64,000 nt of DNA from PFL25 sp046260155 (GCA_046260155.1 JBJYXV010000020.1:1-64000); one strand, 5' to 3'; shown: positions 53,989-63,598, counted from the first letter of the stretch. Program-made: numbers and translations. Notes: generated from the letters alone by a model not told the origin.

Positions 53989-55914
53989 ATGGGAAAGATA
54001 ATAGGAATTGATCTGGGTACAACCAACTCAGTAGTAGCAGTAATGGAGGGTGGAGAGCCGGTAGTTATCTCTTCGGCTGAAGGTGAACGTCTTGTCCCTT
54101 CTGTTGTGGCAGTCAATAAAAATCATGAGCGTTTGATTGGCCGCGTGGCTCGCAACCAGGCAGTGGTAAACCCTGAAAATACTGTGTTCTCGATCAAACG
54201 CTTTATGGGAAGAAAATTCAACGATCCTGAAGTAAAGAAAGCCATTGAGAGATTACCTTATAAAGTATCCGAAGCACCCAATGGTGATGTGCGGGTCGTT
54301 TTAGACGGCAAGGAGTATTCACCTCCGGAGATTTCGGCTATGATTCTCGGAAAATTACGCACCGATGCGGAGGCTTACCTGGGAGAATCTGTCTCGCAAG
54401 CAGTGATTACTGTACCTGCCTACTTCAATGATGCACAGCGCAATGCGACGAAAGATGCCGGGAAGATAGCCGGATTAGAAGTGCTGCGCATTATCAATGA
54501 GCCAACTGCATCCTCATTAGCTTATGGTCTTGATAAGAAAACCGATGAAATAATTGCGGTTTACGACTTGGGTGGGGGTACCTTCGACATCTCTGTTCTC
54601 GATGTCGGTGAGGGTGTGTTCCAGGTCCGCTCAACGAGTGGAGATACGTTCCTGGGTGGTGATGATTTCGATCAGCGGGTTATTGAATATATTGCTGATG
54701 AGTTCAAGAAAGATAGTGGAATTGACTTGAGAAATGACCGCCAGGCGTTACAGCGCTTGAAAGAAGGCGCTGAAAAGGCAAAGATCGAGCTTTCTACGAT
54801 GATGCAAACCGAGATCAACCTGCCTTATATCACGGCCGATGCCAGCGGTCCGAAGCACTTGGTGATGACCTTCACCCGGGCAAAACTCGAACAGCTGACA
54901 TCTGATCTGATCGAACGTTCCCTGGGACCCGTTCGCCAGGCAATTAAGGATGCCAATCTGGACAAATCTGCGATTAATGAAGTGGTGCTTGTGGGCGGTA
55001 TGACCCGTATGCCAGCAGTTCAAGAGGCTGTCCGCAAATTGTTCGATAAAGAACCTCACCGGGGAGTAAACCCTGATGAAGTTGTGGCGATCGGTGCTGC
55101 GATCCAGGCAGGTGTCCTGGGAGGGGACGTTAAAGATATTCTCCTCCTGGATGTCACACCCTTAACACTTTCAGTGGAAACACTGGGAGGTGTGGCAACA
55201 CCATTGATTGAACGCAATACGACCATTCCTTCTCGCAAGAGCCAGGTATTTTCCACTGCCAGCGACAGCCAACCACAGGTAGAGATCAATGTTCTGCAGG
55301 GCGAGCGCCCGATGGCGAGTGATAATAAATCGCTCGGTAAGTTTGTACTGGACGGGATTCCTCCCGCACCACGTGGTGTTCCGCAGATTGAGGTGACATT
55401 CGATATCGATGCCAATGGCATCCTGAAAGTAACTGCATTGGACAAAGCGACCAACCGCAGCCAGCATATCACTATCACTGCTTCATCCGGTCTAAGCGAT
55501 TCTGAAGTGGAGCAGATGCGTAAGGATGCTGAAGCTCATGCGGAAGAAGACTTGAAACGTAAAGAACTGATCGAGGCACGTAACCTGGCTGATAACGCGG
55601 TTTACACAGCGGAGAAGACCCTTAAGGACCTGGGTGATAAGATTCCAGCGGATTTAAAGGAAAAAGTCGAGGCGGAGGCTGCAAAAGTCCGTGAGGTACA
55701 GACCAGTGAAAATGCACAGGAAATCCGCACTGCAACGGAGAACCTGATGAGTGTTGTTCAGGAACTGGGTGCTGCTGCTTATCAGCAAAGTGCACCGGAA
55801 GCCGGAGCAACTGGGAGCACTGGAGCTGAGACGGAAGCAGAAGATGGTGGTAACGATGAGGGTGGTGAGGACGTGGTTGAAGGTGAATTTAAGGACGAAA
55901 CCGACCAAGATTAA
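53989..55914 (+). CDS. dnaK: Chaperone protein DnaK (Hsp70)
   Basis: ATP-dependent Hsp70 chaperone, 641 residues. The N-terminal ATPase domain has IGIDLGTTNSVVAV, DLGGGTFDISVLDVG and VLVGGMTRMPAVQ. The substrate domain contains LLLDVTPLTLSVETLGG and the linker region precedes it. The C terminus is a Gly/Glu/Asp-rich tail ending in an acidic stretch, as usual. GGAGG lies upstream. It is followed by dnaJ after six bases. Confidence 0.98.
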   Translation: MGKIIGIDLGTTNSVVAVMEGGEPVVISSAEGERLVPSVVAVNKNHERLIGRVARNQAVVNPENTVFSIKRFMGRKFNDPEVKKAIERLPYKVSEAPNGDVRVVLDGKEYSPPEISAMILGKLRTDAEAYLGESVSQAVITVPAYFNDAQRNATKDAGKIAGLEVLRIINEPTASSLAYGLDKKTDEIIAVYDLGGGTFDISVLDVGEGVFQVRSTSGDTFLGGDDFDQRVIEYIADEFKKDSGIDLRNDRQALQRLKEGAEKAKIELSTMMQTEINLPYITADASGPKHLVMTFTRAKLEQLTSDLIERSLGPVRQAIKDANLDKSAINEVVLVGGMTRMPAVQEAVRKLFDKEPHRGVNPDEVVAIGAAIQAGVLGGDVKDILLLDVTPLTLSVETLGGVATPLIERNTTIPSRKSQVFSTASDSQPQVEINVLQGERPMASDNKSLGKFVLDGIPPAPRGVPQIEVTFDIDANGILKVTALDKATNRSQHITITASSGLSDSEVEQMRKDAEAHAEEDLKRKELIEARNLADNAVYTAEKTLKDLGDKIPADLKEKVEAEAAKVREVQTSENAQEIRTATENLMSVVQELGAAAYQQSAPEAGATGSTGAETEAEDGGNDEGGEDVVEGEFKDETDQD

Positions 55915-55920
55915 GGATAG

Positions 55921-57039
55921 ATGACCACACGAGATTACTACGAAGTCCTGGGAGTCGGACGGGATGCCTCTGATGCTGATCTGAAAGGGGCATTCCGCCG
56001 GCTTGCGCGTCAATACCATCCGGATGTGAATGCTGCCGAGGATGCTGAAGAACGTTTTAAAGAAGTGAATGAAGCTTATGCAGTCCTGTCGGATGCTGAA
56101 CGCAGGGCGGCCTATGATCGTTATGGACATGCAGGTGTGCGCGGGGCTGGAGGAACACCGGATTTCACAGTCGATTTCTCGGACTTCGCGGATATCTTCG
56201 GTGAGTTTTTTGGTTTCGGGCGCAGTGCAGGCCAATCACGGAATGTTCCCAGACGTGGGGCAGACCTCCAGTACCGTATGGATCTCAGTTTCGAGGAAGC
56301 TGTTTTTGGTGTTGATAAGGAAATTGAGATCACGCGCGATGAGGTTTGCAGTCGCTGTGACGGAAACCGGGCTGAGCCTGGTACAAGTCCAGTTCGCTGT
56401 ACGACCTGTGATGGCCGGGGTGAGGTGCGCCAGGCACGGCAGACCATTCTGGGTTCAATGGTTCAGGTAACGACCTGCCCAGCCTGCAATGGTACAGGGA
56501 GTACGATTGAATCACCCTGCAAGACCTGCCAAGGACGGGGTTTGGAAAGGCGAACTCGTAAAAAAGTTGTCACAGTTCCGGCTGGGGTTGACAATGGCAA
56601 CCAGATTCGCCTGGCGGGAGAAGGGCAGCCAGGAACAAATGGCGGGCCTAATGGCAACCTGTATATTTTGATCAATGTCAAATCGCATAAATATTTTCGC
56701 CGCCGTGAAAGAGATATTTTATTGGACCTTGAGGTGAATGTGGCTCAGGCGACCTTGGGAGCGGATGTCAAAGTTCCCACTATCGATGGAGATGCTACAT
56801 TAAAAATTCCCGCAGGTACTCAACCAGGTAAAGTGCTGCGCATGCGGGGAAAAGGTGTACCTCACCTGCGTGGAAATGGTCGTGGAGATCAGCTGGTTAT
56901 GGTAAACGTTACGGTGCCCAAAAGTCTGACCAGCGAACAAAGACAGATATTTGAAGATCTTGCTGCCAGCCTGGGTAGTGAAGTTAGACCCCAGGAACGA
57001 GGTTTTCTGGATTGGTTGAAAGAAACCATCAGCGGGTAA
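55921..57039 (+). CDS. dnaJ: Chaperone protein DnaJ (type I Hsp40)
   Basis: Stimulates DnaK ATPase and hands over substrates. The 372-residue protein has the J domain with HPD (YHPDVN, residues about 32-37), a Gly/Phe-rich linker (residues 75-105) and four cysteine motifs of the zinc domain (CSRCDG, CTTCDGRG, CPACNGTG, CKTCQGRG). The first lacks the second glycine of CxxCxGxG. A C-terminal beta domain follows. The stop is followed by a terminator hairpin before prmA. Confidence 0.96.
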   Translation: MTTRDYYEVLGVGRDASDADLKGAFRRLARQYHPDVNAAEDAEERFKEVNEAYAVLSDAERRAAYDRYGHAGVRGAGGTPDFTVDFSDFADIFGEFFGFGRSAGQSRNVPRRGADLQYRMDLSFEEAVFGVDKEIEITRDEVCSRCDGNRAEPGTSPVRCTTCDGRGEVRQARQTILGSMVQVTTCPACNGTGSTIESPCKTCQGRGLERRTRKKVVTVPAGVDNGNQIRLAGEGQPGTNGGPNGNLYILINVKSHKYFRRRERDILLDLEVNVAQATLGADVKVPTIDGDATLKIPAGTQPGKVLRMRGKGVPHLRGNGRGDQLVMVNVTVPKSLTSEQRQIFEDLAASLGSEVRPQERGFLDWLKETISG

Positions 57040-57048
57040 AAATTTCAG

Positions 57049-57078
57049 GGCGTAGTGCAAACCAGACTACGCCTTTTT
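57049..57078 (+). terminator. Intrinsic terminator between dnaJ and prmA
   Basis: Eight-bp perfect stem GGCGTAGT (57049-57056) / ACTACGCC (57066-57073), nine-base loop, then five T (57074-57078). The most likely prmA ATG begins four bases after the T-run. Confidence 0.85.
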
Positions 57079-57081
57079 ATT

Positions 57082-58038
57082 ATGCGTGATTCAGCCTGGT
57101 TAGAAATAAGTTTGCTGGCAGATGGCGAGATGGCAGAAGCAATCTCAGAAGTTCTGGCACGATTTGTTTCCGGTGGAGTGGTCATTGAAAGTACACATAT
57201 AGAAGATGAACCCGATGGGGAAGGTATCGCAAAAGGGTCATTGAGAGTGTATGGGTACCTTCCGTTCGATGCTCAATTAGAAGATAAAAAGCAAAAAATT
57301 TTAGAAGCCTTATGGCATCTCGGTCAAATCATGCCTGTATCTGAGGTGCAGACTCGATCGGTTGCAAACCTGGATTGGGCAGAAATATGGAAGGAGCATT
57401 TTCAACCAATTCAGATTGGTGAAGATTTGATCATTACCCCGGTCTGGATGGAGGTAAACAGCGATCAGCGGATCGCGATAAAGATAGATCCGGGCATGGC
57501 ATTTGGTACCGGAACTCATCCAACCACGCAGCTCTGCCTTGAAATCATTGCCGAAGATCTGGTTGCAAGGAGGGCTTCCAGGATTGAGCGCAGCGGGTCG
57601 GCATTTACGATGATAGATGTGGGTTGTGGCTCTGGCATTCTGGGGATCGCAGCTTTGAAACTTGGGGCGGACGCTGTGCTGGGTGTGGATTTGGATCCTG
57701 AAGCGGTGGAATCTGCCCGCAAAAATGCGGCAATCAATGGCATTGATCGAGACCTGGAGCTGGAGGTTGGTTCCCTGGAAGAGATCATTTCCGGGGGGTA
57801 TCTGCTCTCGAGAGGCACCCTGGTGGTCGCGAACATTTTAGCGCCGGTGATCATCCGCTTACTTGCTGCCGGATTGGAGAAAATCCTGGCCAATGAAGGA
57901 AAATTGATCTTATCCGGGATCTTGGACGAACAGGAAAAGGATGTACTAGCCGCCATTCAGGCCGCTGGCTTGAGATTGGTGGATAAAAAACAGATGGGGG
58001 ATTGGATCGCGCTTGTGGTTGACCGGCCTTCAAATTGA
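57082..58038 (+). CDS. prmA: Ribosomal protein L11 methyltransferase PrmA
   Basis: Trimethylates ribosomal protein L11 with SAM. The 318-residue form has the N-terminal substrate domain (WLEISLLADGEMAEAISEVL), a linker with DWAEIWKEHFQPIQIG, and the SAM motif DVGCGSGILGIAALKLGA, then NILAPVI. ATG 57082 is preferred; an in-frame GTG at 57055 lies inside the terminator stem and adds nine residues with no family similarity. In this position it can be read from the dnaK operon only if the hairpin is passed. Confidence 0.92.
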   Translation: MRDSAWLEISLLADGEMAEAISEVLARFVSGGVVIESTHIEDEPDGEGIAKGSLRVYGYLPFDAQLEDKKQKILEALWHLGQIMPVSEVQTRSVANLDWAEIWKEHFQPIQIGEDLIITPVWMEVNSDQRIAIKIDPGMAFGTGTHPTTQLCLEIIAEDLVARRASRIERSGSAFTMIDVGCGSGILGIAALKLGADAVLGVDLDPEAVESARKNAAINGIDRDLELEVGSLEEIISGGYLLSRGTLVVANILAPVIIRLLAAGLEKILANEGKLILSGILDEQEKDVLAAIQAAGLRLVDKKQMGDWIALVVDRPSN

Positions 58039-58053
58039 ACGGAGAAGATTGGT

Positions 58054-58635
58054 CTAATCATCCCGGGTAAGCCAGCGTTCTAATCCGGTGGGATGGTTGT
58101 GCTTTACCAGATTTTCGAGGAGTGTTTGGGGATCTTCTGATGCGGTAAAGAGCCTCTGGTGTTCATGGTAAATGAATCCCTCAGCATTGGCTTGATTGAT
58201 CATTTGGATCAGCGGGTTGTAGTACTGGAGAGTATTTAAAAGCCCGACTGGTTTTTTGTGCAAACCGATCTGTGCCCAAGTTAGGACCTCGAACAGCTCT
58301 TCTAAGGTTCCAAAGCCTCCAGGCAGAGCCACAAATGCATCTGCAAGTTCTACCAGGCGAGCTTTTCGCTGGTGCATATCCTCAACAATTTCCAGTTGCG
58401 ATAATCCCTGGTGGGCAAGGTTGGGTGTATTAAATATTTTGGGTATAACTCCAACCACTTCACCTCCATTTTCCAAAGAACCATTCGCTACCGCTCCCAT
58501 TAATCCGGTACTTCCAGCACCATATACCAGTTTCATCTTCCGGGAAGCGATCAGGTTACCTAATTCATAAGCTGCTTCAGTAAAGGCTGGATTAATTTTG
58601 TCAGACGAACCGCAGTATACACAAATTGCATTCAT
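58054..58635 (-). CDS. LOG family protein (TIGR00730-type Rossmann fold)
   Basis: Likely nucleotide 5'-monophosphate phosphoribohydrolase of the LONELY GUY family, which in plants and some bacteria yields free cytokinins. The 193-residue protein has the diagnostic PGGFGTLEE (residues 105-113), MHQRKARL (Arg90, Lys91) and GAGSTGLMG near residue 40. In bacteria the substrate is usually AMP or related nucleotides; the biological role here is unknown. Convergent with prmA, 16 bp apart. Confidence 0.9.
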   Translation of the reverse strand: MNAICVYCGSSDKINPAFTEAAYELGNLIASRKMKLVYGAGSTGLMGAVANGSLENGGEVVGVIPKIFNTPNLAHQGLSQLEIVEDMHQRKARLVELADAFVALPGGFGTLEELFEVLTWAQIGLHKKPVGLLNTLQYYNPLIQMINQANAEGFIYHEHQRLFTASEDPQTLLENLVKHNHPTGLERWLTRDD

Positions 58636-58674
58636 GGGATATGATTTATCTCGCTGAGCAGGATTTTGTTCGCA

Positions 58675-58703
58675 ATTATAGCACTTTGAAAGCAGTGTAT
58701 AAT
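58675..58703. promoter_or_regulatory. Divergent -10 boxes of the LOG gene and the ABC operon
   Basis: TATAAT on the minus strand (58680-58675) for the LOG gene and TATAAT on the plus strand (58698-58703) for the ABC operon lie 17 bp apart. Neither has a clear -35 hexamer. Confidence 0.35.
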
Positions 58704-58720
58704 GCGCTACATTTTACCGG

Positions 58721-59641
58721 GTGAAACGATCGATGATAAACACACCAATTGTTGAAGTGCATGGAGTACGAAAAAAATTTGGGGCAATAGTTGCTGTAAA
58801 TGATGTCACGTTCAACTTGGGGAAAGGTGAAATTTTTGGATTGTTGGGGCCTAATGGTGCGGGTAAGACGACTATCCTGCGTTTGATCTTGGATATCTTT
58901 AAACCCGATAAGGGGGCGATCGCTGTAATGGGCGGGGCGATGAACGAAAGAAAATTAGCCAGGATCGGCTACATGCCTGAAGAGCGTGGACTTTATCAGG
59001 ATGTTAACCTCGAGAAATGTTTGATTTACCTGGCAACTTTAAAACGGGTTCCAAAAAGTGAGGCCAGGATCAGGGTCTCAAATTACCTGGAGCGGTTTGA
59101 TTTAAGTGCTTACAGACGGAAACCAGTCAAGCAGCTCAGTAAAGGCATGCAGCAAAAGGCACAAATAATCGCCACGCTGGTTCACGAACCTGAGCTGGTG
59201 ATCGTTGATGAACCCTTCAGCGGCCTGGATCCGGTAAACACGAAGATGGTTAAAGATCTTCTTGAAGACCTGCGTGATAGGGGGGTGGCAATTATCATGT
59301 CCACGCACCAGATGCACCAGGTAGAAGAATTATGCGACCGGATATTGCTGGTTGACCATGGACAGGCATTACTGTATGGAGAGATCGGGGTAATCCGCAA
59401 TCAGTATGCTGGAAATTCGATTTTCATTCGTACGAGGGATGCATTGCCAGATCTGGATGGAGTCACCGATATTGAAGTTCACAATGCAGCGCAACGATTA
59501 ACGTTCTCAGAAGGCACAAATCCAGAGGATATTCTTAGGCAGTTGATTGCCGCCAATATCCAGGTTGAATGGTTTGAGGTCGCTGTACCGACCCTGGATG
59601 AGATATTTATTCAGGTGGTCAAAGATCCCGAGGTTAAATAA
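58721..59641 (+). CDS. ABC transporter ATP-binding protein (NatA-like)
   Basis: ATPase of an ABC-2 type exporter, 306 residues. Walker A GPNGAGKTT (about residues 45-53), signature LSKGMQQKAQ, Walker B LVIVDEPFSGLDPVN and switch STHQM are intact. GTG 58721 or ATG 58733 could be the start. The C-terminal 80 residues are the NatA/CcmA-type regulatory extension. The stop overlaps the next start by one base (TAATG). With two permeases downstream it resembles sodium exporter NatAB, but the substrate is not shown by sequence. Confidence 0.92.
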   Translation: MKRSMINTPIVEVHGVRKKFGAIVAVNDVTFNLGKGEIFGLLGPNGAGKTTILRLILDIFKPDKGAIAVMGGAMNERKLARIGYMPEERGLYQDVNLEKCLIYLATLKRVPKSEARIRVSNYLERFDLSAYRRKPVKQLSKGMQQKAQIIATLVHEPELVIVDEPFSGLDPVNTKMVKDLLEDLRDRGVAIIMSTHQMHQVEELCDRILLVDHGQALLYGEIGVIRNQYAGNSIFIRTRDALPDLDGVTDIEVHNAAQRLTFSEGTNPEDILRQLIAANIQVEWFEVAVPTLDEIFIQVVKDPEVK

Positions 59642-60849
59642 TGGATCTAATTTGGCAGGTAATAACATTTGAGTATACCCGGCACGTATTCCGCAAACGC
59701 TTCTTGTTTGCCTTGCTCAGCCTGCCATTATTCATACTGGTGATGGGGTTTGTCATTTTCTTGTTAGTCCGTTCGGAATTCAAATTGGAACCCATCGGTT
59801 ATGTTGATTATTCAGGCTTACTCACGGGACCCGATGCTATCGAAAGTGGTGAGAACTGGTTTCTTTTGAGACGATTTATGAGCGAAGAAGATGCGCAGGA
59901 GGCTTTGGATTCTGAAGAGATTCAGGCTTACTATGTGCTCAGTCCAGATTACCTCGTTTCCAGGAAGACAAAATTAATTGCTTTGGAAGAACCGAGCGGC
60001 TTGGCGACCAGCCAATTCACGCAGCTGGTGCGTGCGAATCTACTTTCACACTTTCCAGCGCAGATTACCCAACGTTTGTCACAGGGCAACCAATTGGTCG
60101 TTCAGTCGCTGGATGGTTCACGTGAGTTCGTTCAAGGGGATTGGTTAGGATTCGTGTTGCCGTTCATCGTTGGGTTTGTATTCTTAATTGCCGTCTTTGC
60201 CACATCCGGTTATTTGTTGCAAGCAGTCGTCGAAGAGAAAGAAAACCGTACCATGGAGCTTTTAGTCACCGCGGTATCACCCAATAAACTGATAGCAGGC
60301 AAGATCATCGGTATTATCGCGGTGGGGTGGACCCAGCTACTCGTTTGGTTTGGGATGGTCGTTTTGTTAGCAATAGTAGGTGGTTTCTTCTTCGATTTGC
60401 CGGAGTGGATTTCATTTTCAGCCAGCTATCTGGTATTGGCAGTGCTCCTATTTATCCCTGCTTTCATTATGCTGGCCGCACTGATGGTTGCGGTCGGAGC
60501 AACGTTAACCGATGCTCAGGAGGCACAGCAGGTGACCAGCCTGTTCACAATTCCGCTGTTTCTCCCGTTTTGGTTTGCAGTGACCCTGATCAATCACCCC
60601 AACGGTCCGGTAGCTGTAGGATTGAGTTTCTTCCCTTTCACCGCCCCTATCACTCTTGCTATCCGGGCAGGTTTTGCATCCATTCCCACCTGCCAACTGG
60701 CACTCAGCCTGTCAGCTTTAATCCTTTTTGCCCTTGCTGCGGTTTGGTTTGCAGGTAGAGCTTTCCGCCTTGGAATGCTGCGCTATGGTCAGCGTGTACT
60801 ATGGCGAGAGTTCCTTGGTATCAATGCCAAGGGTGATTCCCAGCCATGA
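59641..60849 (+). CDS. ABC-2 type permease (NatB-like), 402 aa
   Basis: Membrane subunit with one N-terminal helix (ALLSLPLFILVMGFVIFLLV), an extracytoplasmic domain of about 130 residues, and then a block of about five helices starting near residue 175. The EEKENRTMELLVTAVSPNKLIAGKIIGI segment between helices is the ABC-2/NatB hallmark coupling region. It starts on the last base of the ATPase stop and overlaps the next permease by four bases, so the three are translationally coupled. Confidence 0.9.
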   Translation: MDLIWQVITFEYTRHVFRKRFLFALLSLPLFILVMGFVIFLLVRSEFKLEPIGYVDYSGLLTGPDAIESGENWFLLRRFMSEEDAQEALDSEEIQAYYVLSPDYLVSRKTKLIALEEPSGLATSQFTQLVRANLLSHFPAQITQRLSQGNQLVVQSLDGSREFVQGDWLGFVLPFIVGFVFLIAVFATSGYLLQAVVEEKENRTMELLVTAVSPNKLIAGKIIGIIAVGWTQLLVWFGMVVLLAIVGGFFFDLPEWISFSASYLVLAVLLFIPAFIMLAALMVAVGATLTDAQEAQQVTSLFTIPLFLPFWFAVTLINHPNGPVAVGLSFFPFTAPITLAIRAGFASIPTCQLALSLSALILFALAAVWFAGRAFRLGMLRYGQRVLWREFLGINAKGDSQP

Positions 60850-62078
60850 ACACCTGGCTTGTTTTTCGCCAAGAAATCGTTAATACGGTTACCAGGCGTT
60901 CTTTCCTTTTGACCGCTTTTGGCATCCCTTTGTTTTCGGCATTAGTTTTCGGAGCAGTTTCGCTGCTCAATCGGTCCGCACCAGGTGCGGTCTCAGCAAT
61001 AATGAATCCAGTACAGCCGGGCACAGGAGTACCGGAAGGTTTTGTCGATTTCAGTGGCTTGATCGAAATCATCCCCGAGAACATAACAGAGCATGACCTG
61101 CGCAGATTCCCGGACGTGGAATCTGCAAAACTGGCTCTCATCCACGGAGAGATCGGTGGCTTCTACGTTATTCCAGCCGATTACCTGGAGCACGGGCAGA
61201 TCCAATTTACCAGTGGGGCGATAAACCCGATGGATGCCCTGAACAAGGGATCCATCATTGACAGGGTGGTGGAGCTCAATTTGCTGGCGGGCGATTCTCA
61301 TCTCGCAGCGATGGTTACAAATCCTTTTGCTTTACAGGTGATGATCCTAAATCCATCTACCCGGTTATCAGAGGAAACGCCAATGGCATTCTTCATCCCG
61401 TATATTGTGATGTTGCTCTATTACATGCTGATTTTGATGTCGGCGGGATTCTTGGTCAGCAGTATTAATAAGGAAAGGGAGAGCCGGGTTCTGGAGATCA
61501 TCCTGGTGGCGATCACACCACGGGAGCTTTTGTCGGGTAAGTTTATCGGCCTGGGATTGATCGGACTGCTGGTAAATTTGTTATGGGTTGGTACAGCTTA
61601 TATACTATTGGTCGTGAGCGGAACAACCTTCCAGGTCCCCGATGAGTTTCAATTAGCTCCTTACATCTTGCTGTGGGGTGTGGTTTATTTCCTGCTTGGT
61701 TATGCAGTTTACGGCAGCCTGATGGGTGCGGTGGGAGCTTTGGTTCCCAATTTGAGAGAGACATCCCAAGCGACGATGGTAGTAATCCTGCCGATGATCA
61801 TTCCATTGATGTTTGTGAGTCTGTTGATCCAACAACCAGATGGTCTCTTGGCAATTGGACTGAGTTTATTTCCATTGACTTCCCCGGTGACAATGATGCT
61901 GCGCCTGTCTATCAGCTCGGTTCCGGTGTGGCAATTATTTCTCTCGGTTGTGCTTCTGCTGCTGACTGCGGTGGTAATCCTGCGTGTTGTAGCGAGGATG
62001 TTCCAGGCGCAGAACATGCTTTCTGGACAGCCGATGAGCCTGAAATATATCGTTCAACTGATGCTTGGCAGAGTTTAA
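60846..62078 (+). CDS. ABC-2 type permease (NatB-like), 410 aa
   Basis: Homologue of the preceding permease with the same plan: N-terminal helix, large outer domain with DFSGLIEIIPENI and the SAKLALIHGEIGGFYVIPADYL segment, and a helical bundle with KERESRVLEIILVAITPRELLSGKFIGLG as the coupling helix. The two probably form a heterodimer with the shared ATPase. No gene for a regulator is adjacent. It ends 129 bp from a convergent gene. Confidence 0.9.
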   Translation: MNTWLVFRQEIVNTVTRRSFLLTAFGIPLFSALVFGAVSLLNRSAPGAVSAIMNPVQPGTGVPEGFVDFSGLIEIIPENITEHDLRRFPDVESAKLALIHGEIGGFYVIPADYLEHGQIQFTSGAINPMDALNKGSIIDRVVELNLLAGDSHLAAMVTNPFALQVMILNPSTRLSEETPMAFFIPYIVMLLYYMLILMSAGFLVSSINKERESRVLEIILVAITPRELLSGKFIGLGLIGLLVNLLWVGTAYILLVVSGTTFQVPDEFQLAPYILLWGVVYFLLGYAVYGSLMGAVGALVPNLRETSQATMVVILPMIIPLMFVSLLIQQPDGLLAIGLSLFPLTSPVTMMLRLSISSVPVWQLFLSVVLLLLTAVVILRVVARMFQAQNMLSGQPMSLKYIVQLMLGRV

Positions 62079-62207
62079 AATCTGACCCATCAGTGGGAAT
62101 ATGATCCATGATCGAGCAATTGGTATTGAATGAGCTCAAAGTGCAGCATCAAGCTTCCAGGGAAAGCTCCATTCCATAAATTATAAATTATATACGGAGG
62201 CGGGGAC

Positions 62208-63464
62208 TTAAGGGTTCGCTGCAACGTATTCCAGGGCATATTCTGCGTCCTGGTAGAAAGGATTTTCCTGCAAGGCAGCTTGAAAGTCGCTGATAGCAGC
62301 AGGCGTATCCCCGGAGCGGTACTTCCCCCAACCGCGCCAGAGTAAGGTTTCCTCGGAATTTGGGGTGCGCTGCAGGGCATATTCTGTTAACACCAGCAGG
62401 TCGTCATTGCGCCCAGCGAAGAAATAAGCGAAAAATGGACCGAACTGGTAGCGCAGCATGCGTTGTGGGAGTCCAATTTGCCGGGCGGTATCGTAAGCCT
62501 GGGCTGCTTCCTGGTAGCGTTCGAAATACACCAGGTTGCTGCCCAAATTAAACCAGGTAAAAGCATTCTGCGGATCGGATTCGGTTTGAGATTTGGCCAG
62601 CTCAAGGGCATGCTCGCGATTTAAATCTGGATCCCATTGCTCCCCAAGGATGGATTCGACCAGCGCAGTCTGATCTGGTCGGTATACGAGCAGGTAGACA
62701 TAATTAAAAGCCTGCCAGTTTTCAAGAACGGATTGGTAAGGGACATTCAGATCTGGATTGCGGAATGTATCCTGGGCGATAAACGTTTGGGAGGCATCAT
62801 CGTACCCGGTCAGCAGCAGGTAATGCCCAGCCCAGCGATCATCATTTGGCCAATATCCTTCGTCGAGCAGATCACCCTCTTCAATCATCACGGGGAGACC
62901 TGCAGCCAGGAATTCCTTCAAGATATCGATATCACCACCGACCCGGTATTCGGCATTCAACCACCCCACCTGCGTGCGTACGAAGTATGTAAGTTCTTCG
63001 ACATTGACATTTCGATCACCTGTTTCTGGTTTCAGCAGATCGGAGATGTCCGTCTGGTTTCCACCCCAGTTGTGTGTATTAAGATAAAGGGAAAGCGTGG
63101 CAGGACCACAGTTATTTGGTGTTTGTTTTTCCCAGGCTGGTGAACCTAAATTCACAAATTCTGGCAAAGCAGTAGGTAGTGGCGTCAGGGTTGCGGTGGG
63201 CCCTGGTGTTGATGTTGCTGCCGGAAGCTCGGTTGGGTGATTTGTTGGGATTTGTGACGGCGGGGAGGTAACAACAGCCACGGGTTGCGGCAGAGGGGTA
63301 GGCATCTGGCCCACGGGGTTAATCACGTTCCGGAGGTAGGTCTTTGCAATATCCAGTCTCCAACTTAAACGCAGGTTGATCGCGGGGACCTGGTAAAGCG
63401 ATACCCCGAGGATGAGCAGGATAACGGTAAGCGCACTTAGTTTCACCAGTACTGATTTCGACAT
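62208..63464 (-). CDS. Secreted C39-like cysteine peptidase with C-terminal TPR region
   Basis: A 418-residue protein with an N-terminal membrane helix (VILLILGVSLYQ), a Pro/Thr-rich stretch (residues 54-100) and a C39-like peptidase domain: Cys119 in NNCGPATLSLY, His214 in WAGHYLLLTGYDD and Asp232 in AQDTF. The last 140 residues are TPR-like (FTWFNLGSNLVYFERYQEAAQAYDTA). C39 domains usually cut leader peptides at Gly-Gly; here no exporter or substrate is beside it, so it may cut or bind peptidoglycan or protein. A leaderless-type promoter precedes it. Confidence 0.83.
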   Translation of the reverse strand: MSKSVLVKLSALTVILLILGVSLYQVPAINLRLSWRLDIAKTYLRNVINPVGQMPTPLPQPVAVVTSPPSQIPTNHPTELPAATSTPGPTATLTPLPTALPEFVNLGSPAWEKQTPNNCGPATLSLYLNTHNWGGNQTDISDLLKPETGDRNVNVEELTYFVRTQVGWLNAEYRVGGDIDILKEFLAAGLPVMIEEGDLLDEGYWPNDDRWAGHYLLLTGYDDASQTFIAQDTFRNPDLNVPYQSVLENWQAFNYVYLLVYRPDQTALVESILGEQWDPDLNREHALELAKSQTESDPQNAFTWFNLGSNLVYFERYQEAAQAYDTARQIGLPQRMLRYQFGPFFAYFFAGRNDDLLVLTEYALQRTPNSEETLLWRGWGKYRSGDTPAAISDFQAALQENPFYQDAEYALEYVAANP

Positions 63465-63471
63465 GTGCGGA

Positions 63472-63480
63472 ATTTTAACA
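63472..63480 (-). promoter_or_regulatory. Extended -10 of the C39 peptidase gene (probably leaderless)
   Basis: On the minus strand TGT then TAAAAT, ending seven bases before the ATG at 63464. No -35 is needed for an extended -10, and none is clear. Confidence 0.5.
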
Positions 63481-63563
63481 CTAGAATATTAATGGCTGAT
63501 GAAATCAGCATATTCATGATATAAATTCCCCCTGCATCTTGAAAACCAGCGCATGACTTGAAA

Positions 63564-63591
63564 TTGAGGATACCAGCATCCCTGATATAAT
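63564..63591 (+). promoter_or_regulatory. Promoter of miaB (probably leaderless)
   Basis: TTGAGG (63564-63569), a 16-bp spacer and TATAAT (63586-63591) preceded by TGA, an extended -10. Seven bases separate it from the ATG at 63599. Confidence 0.6.
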
Positions 63592-63598
63592 ACTGGAC

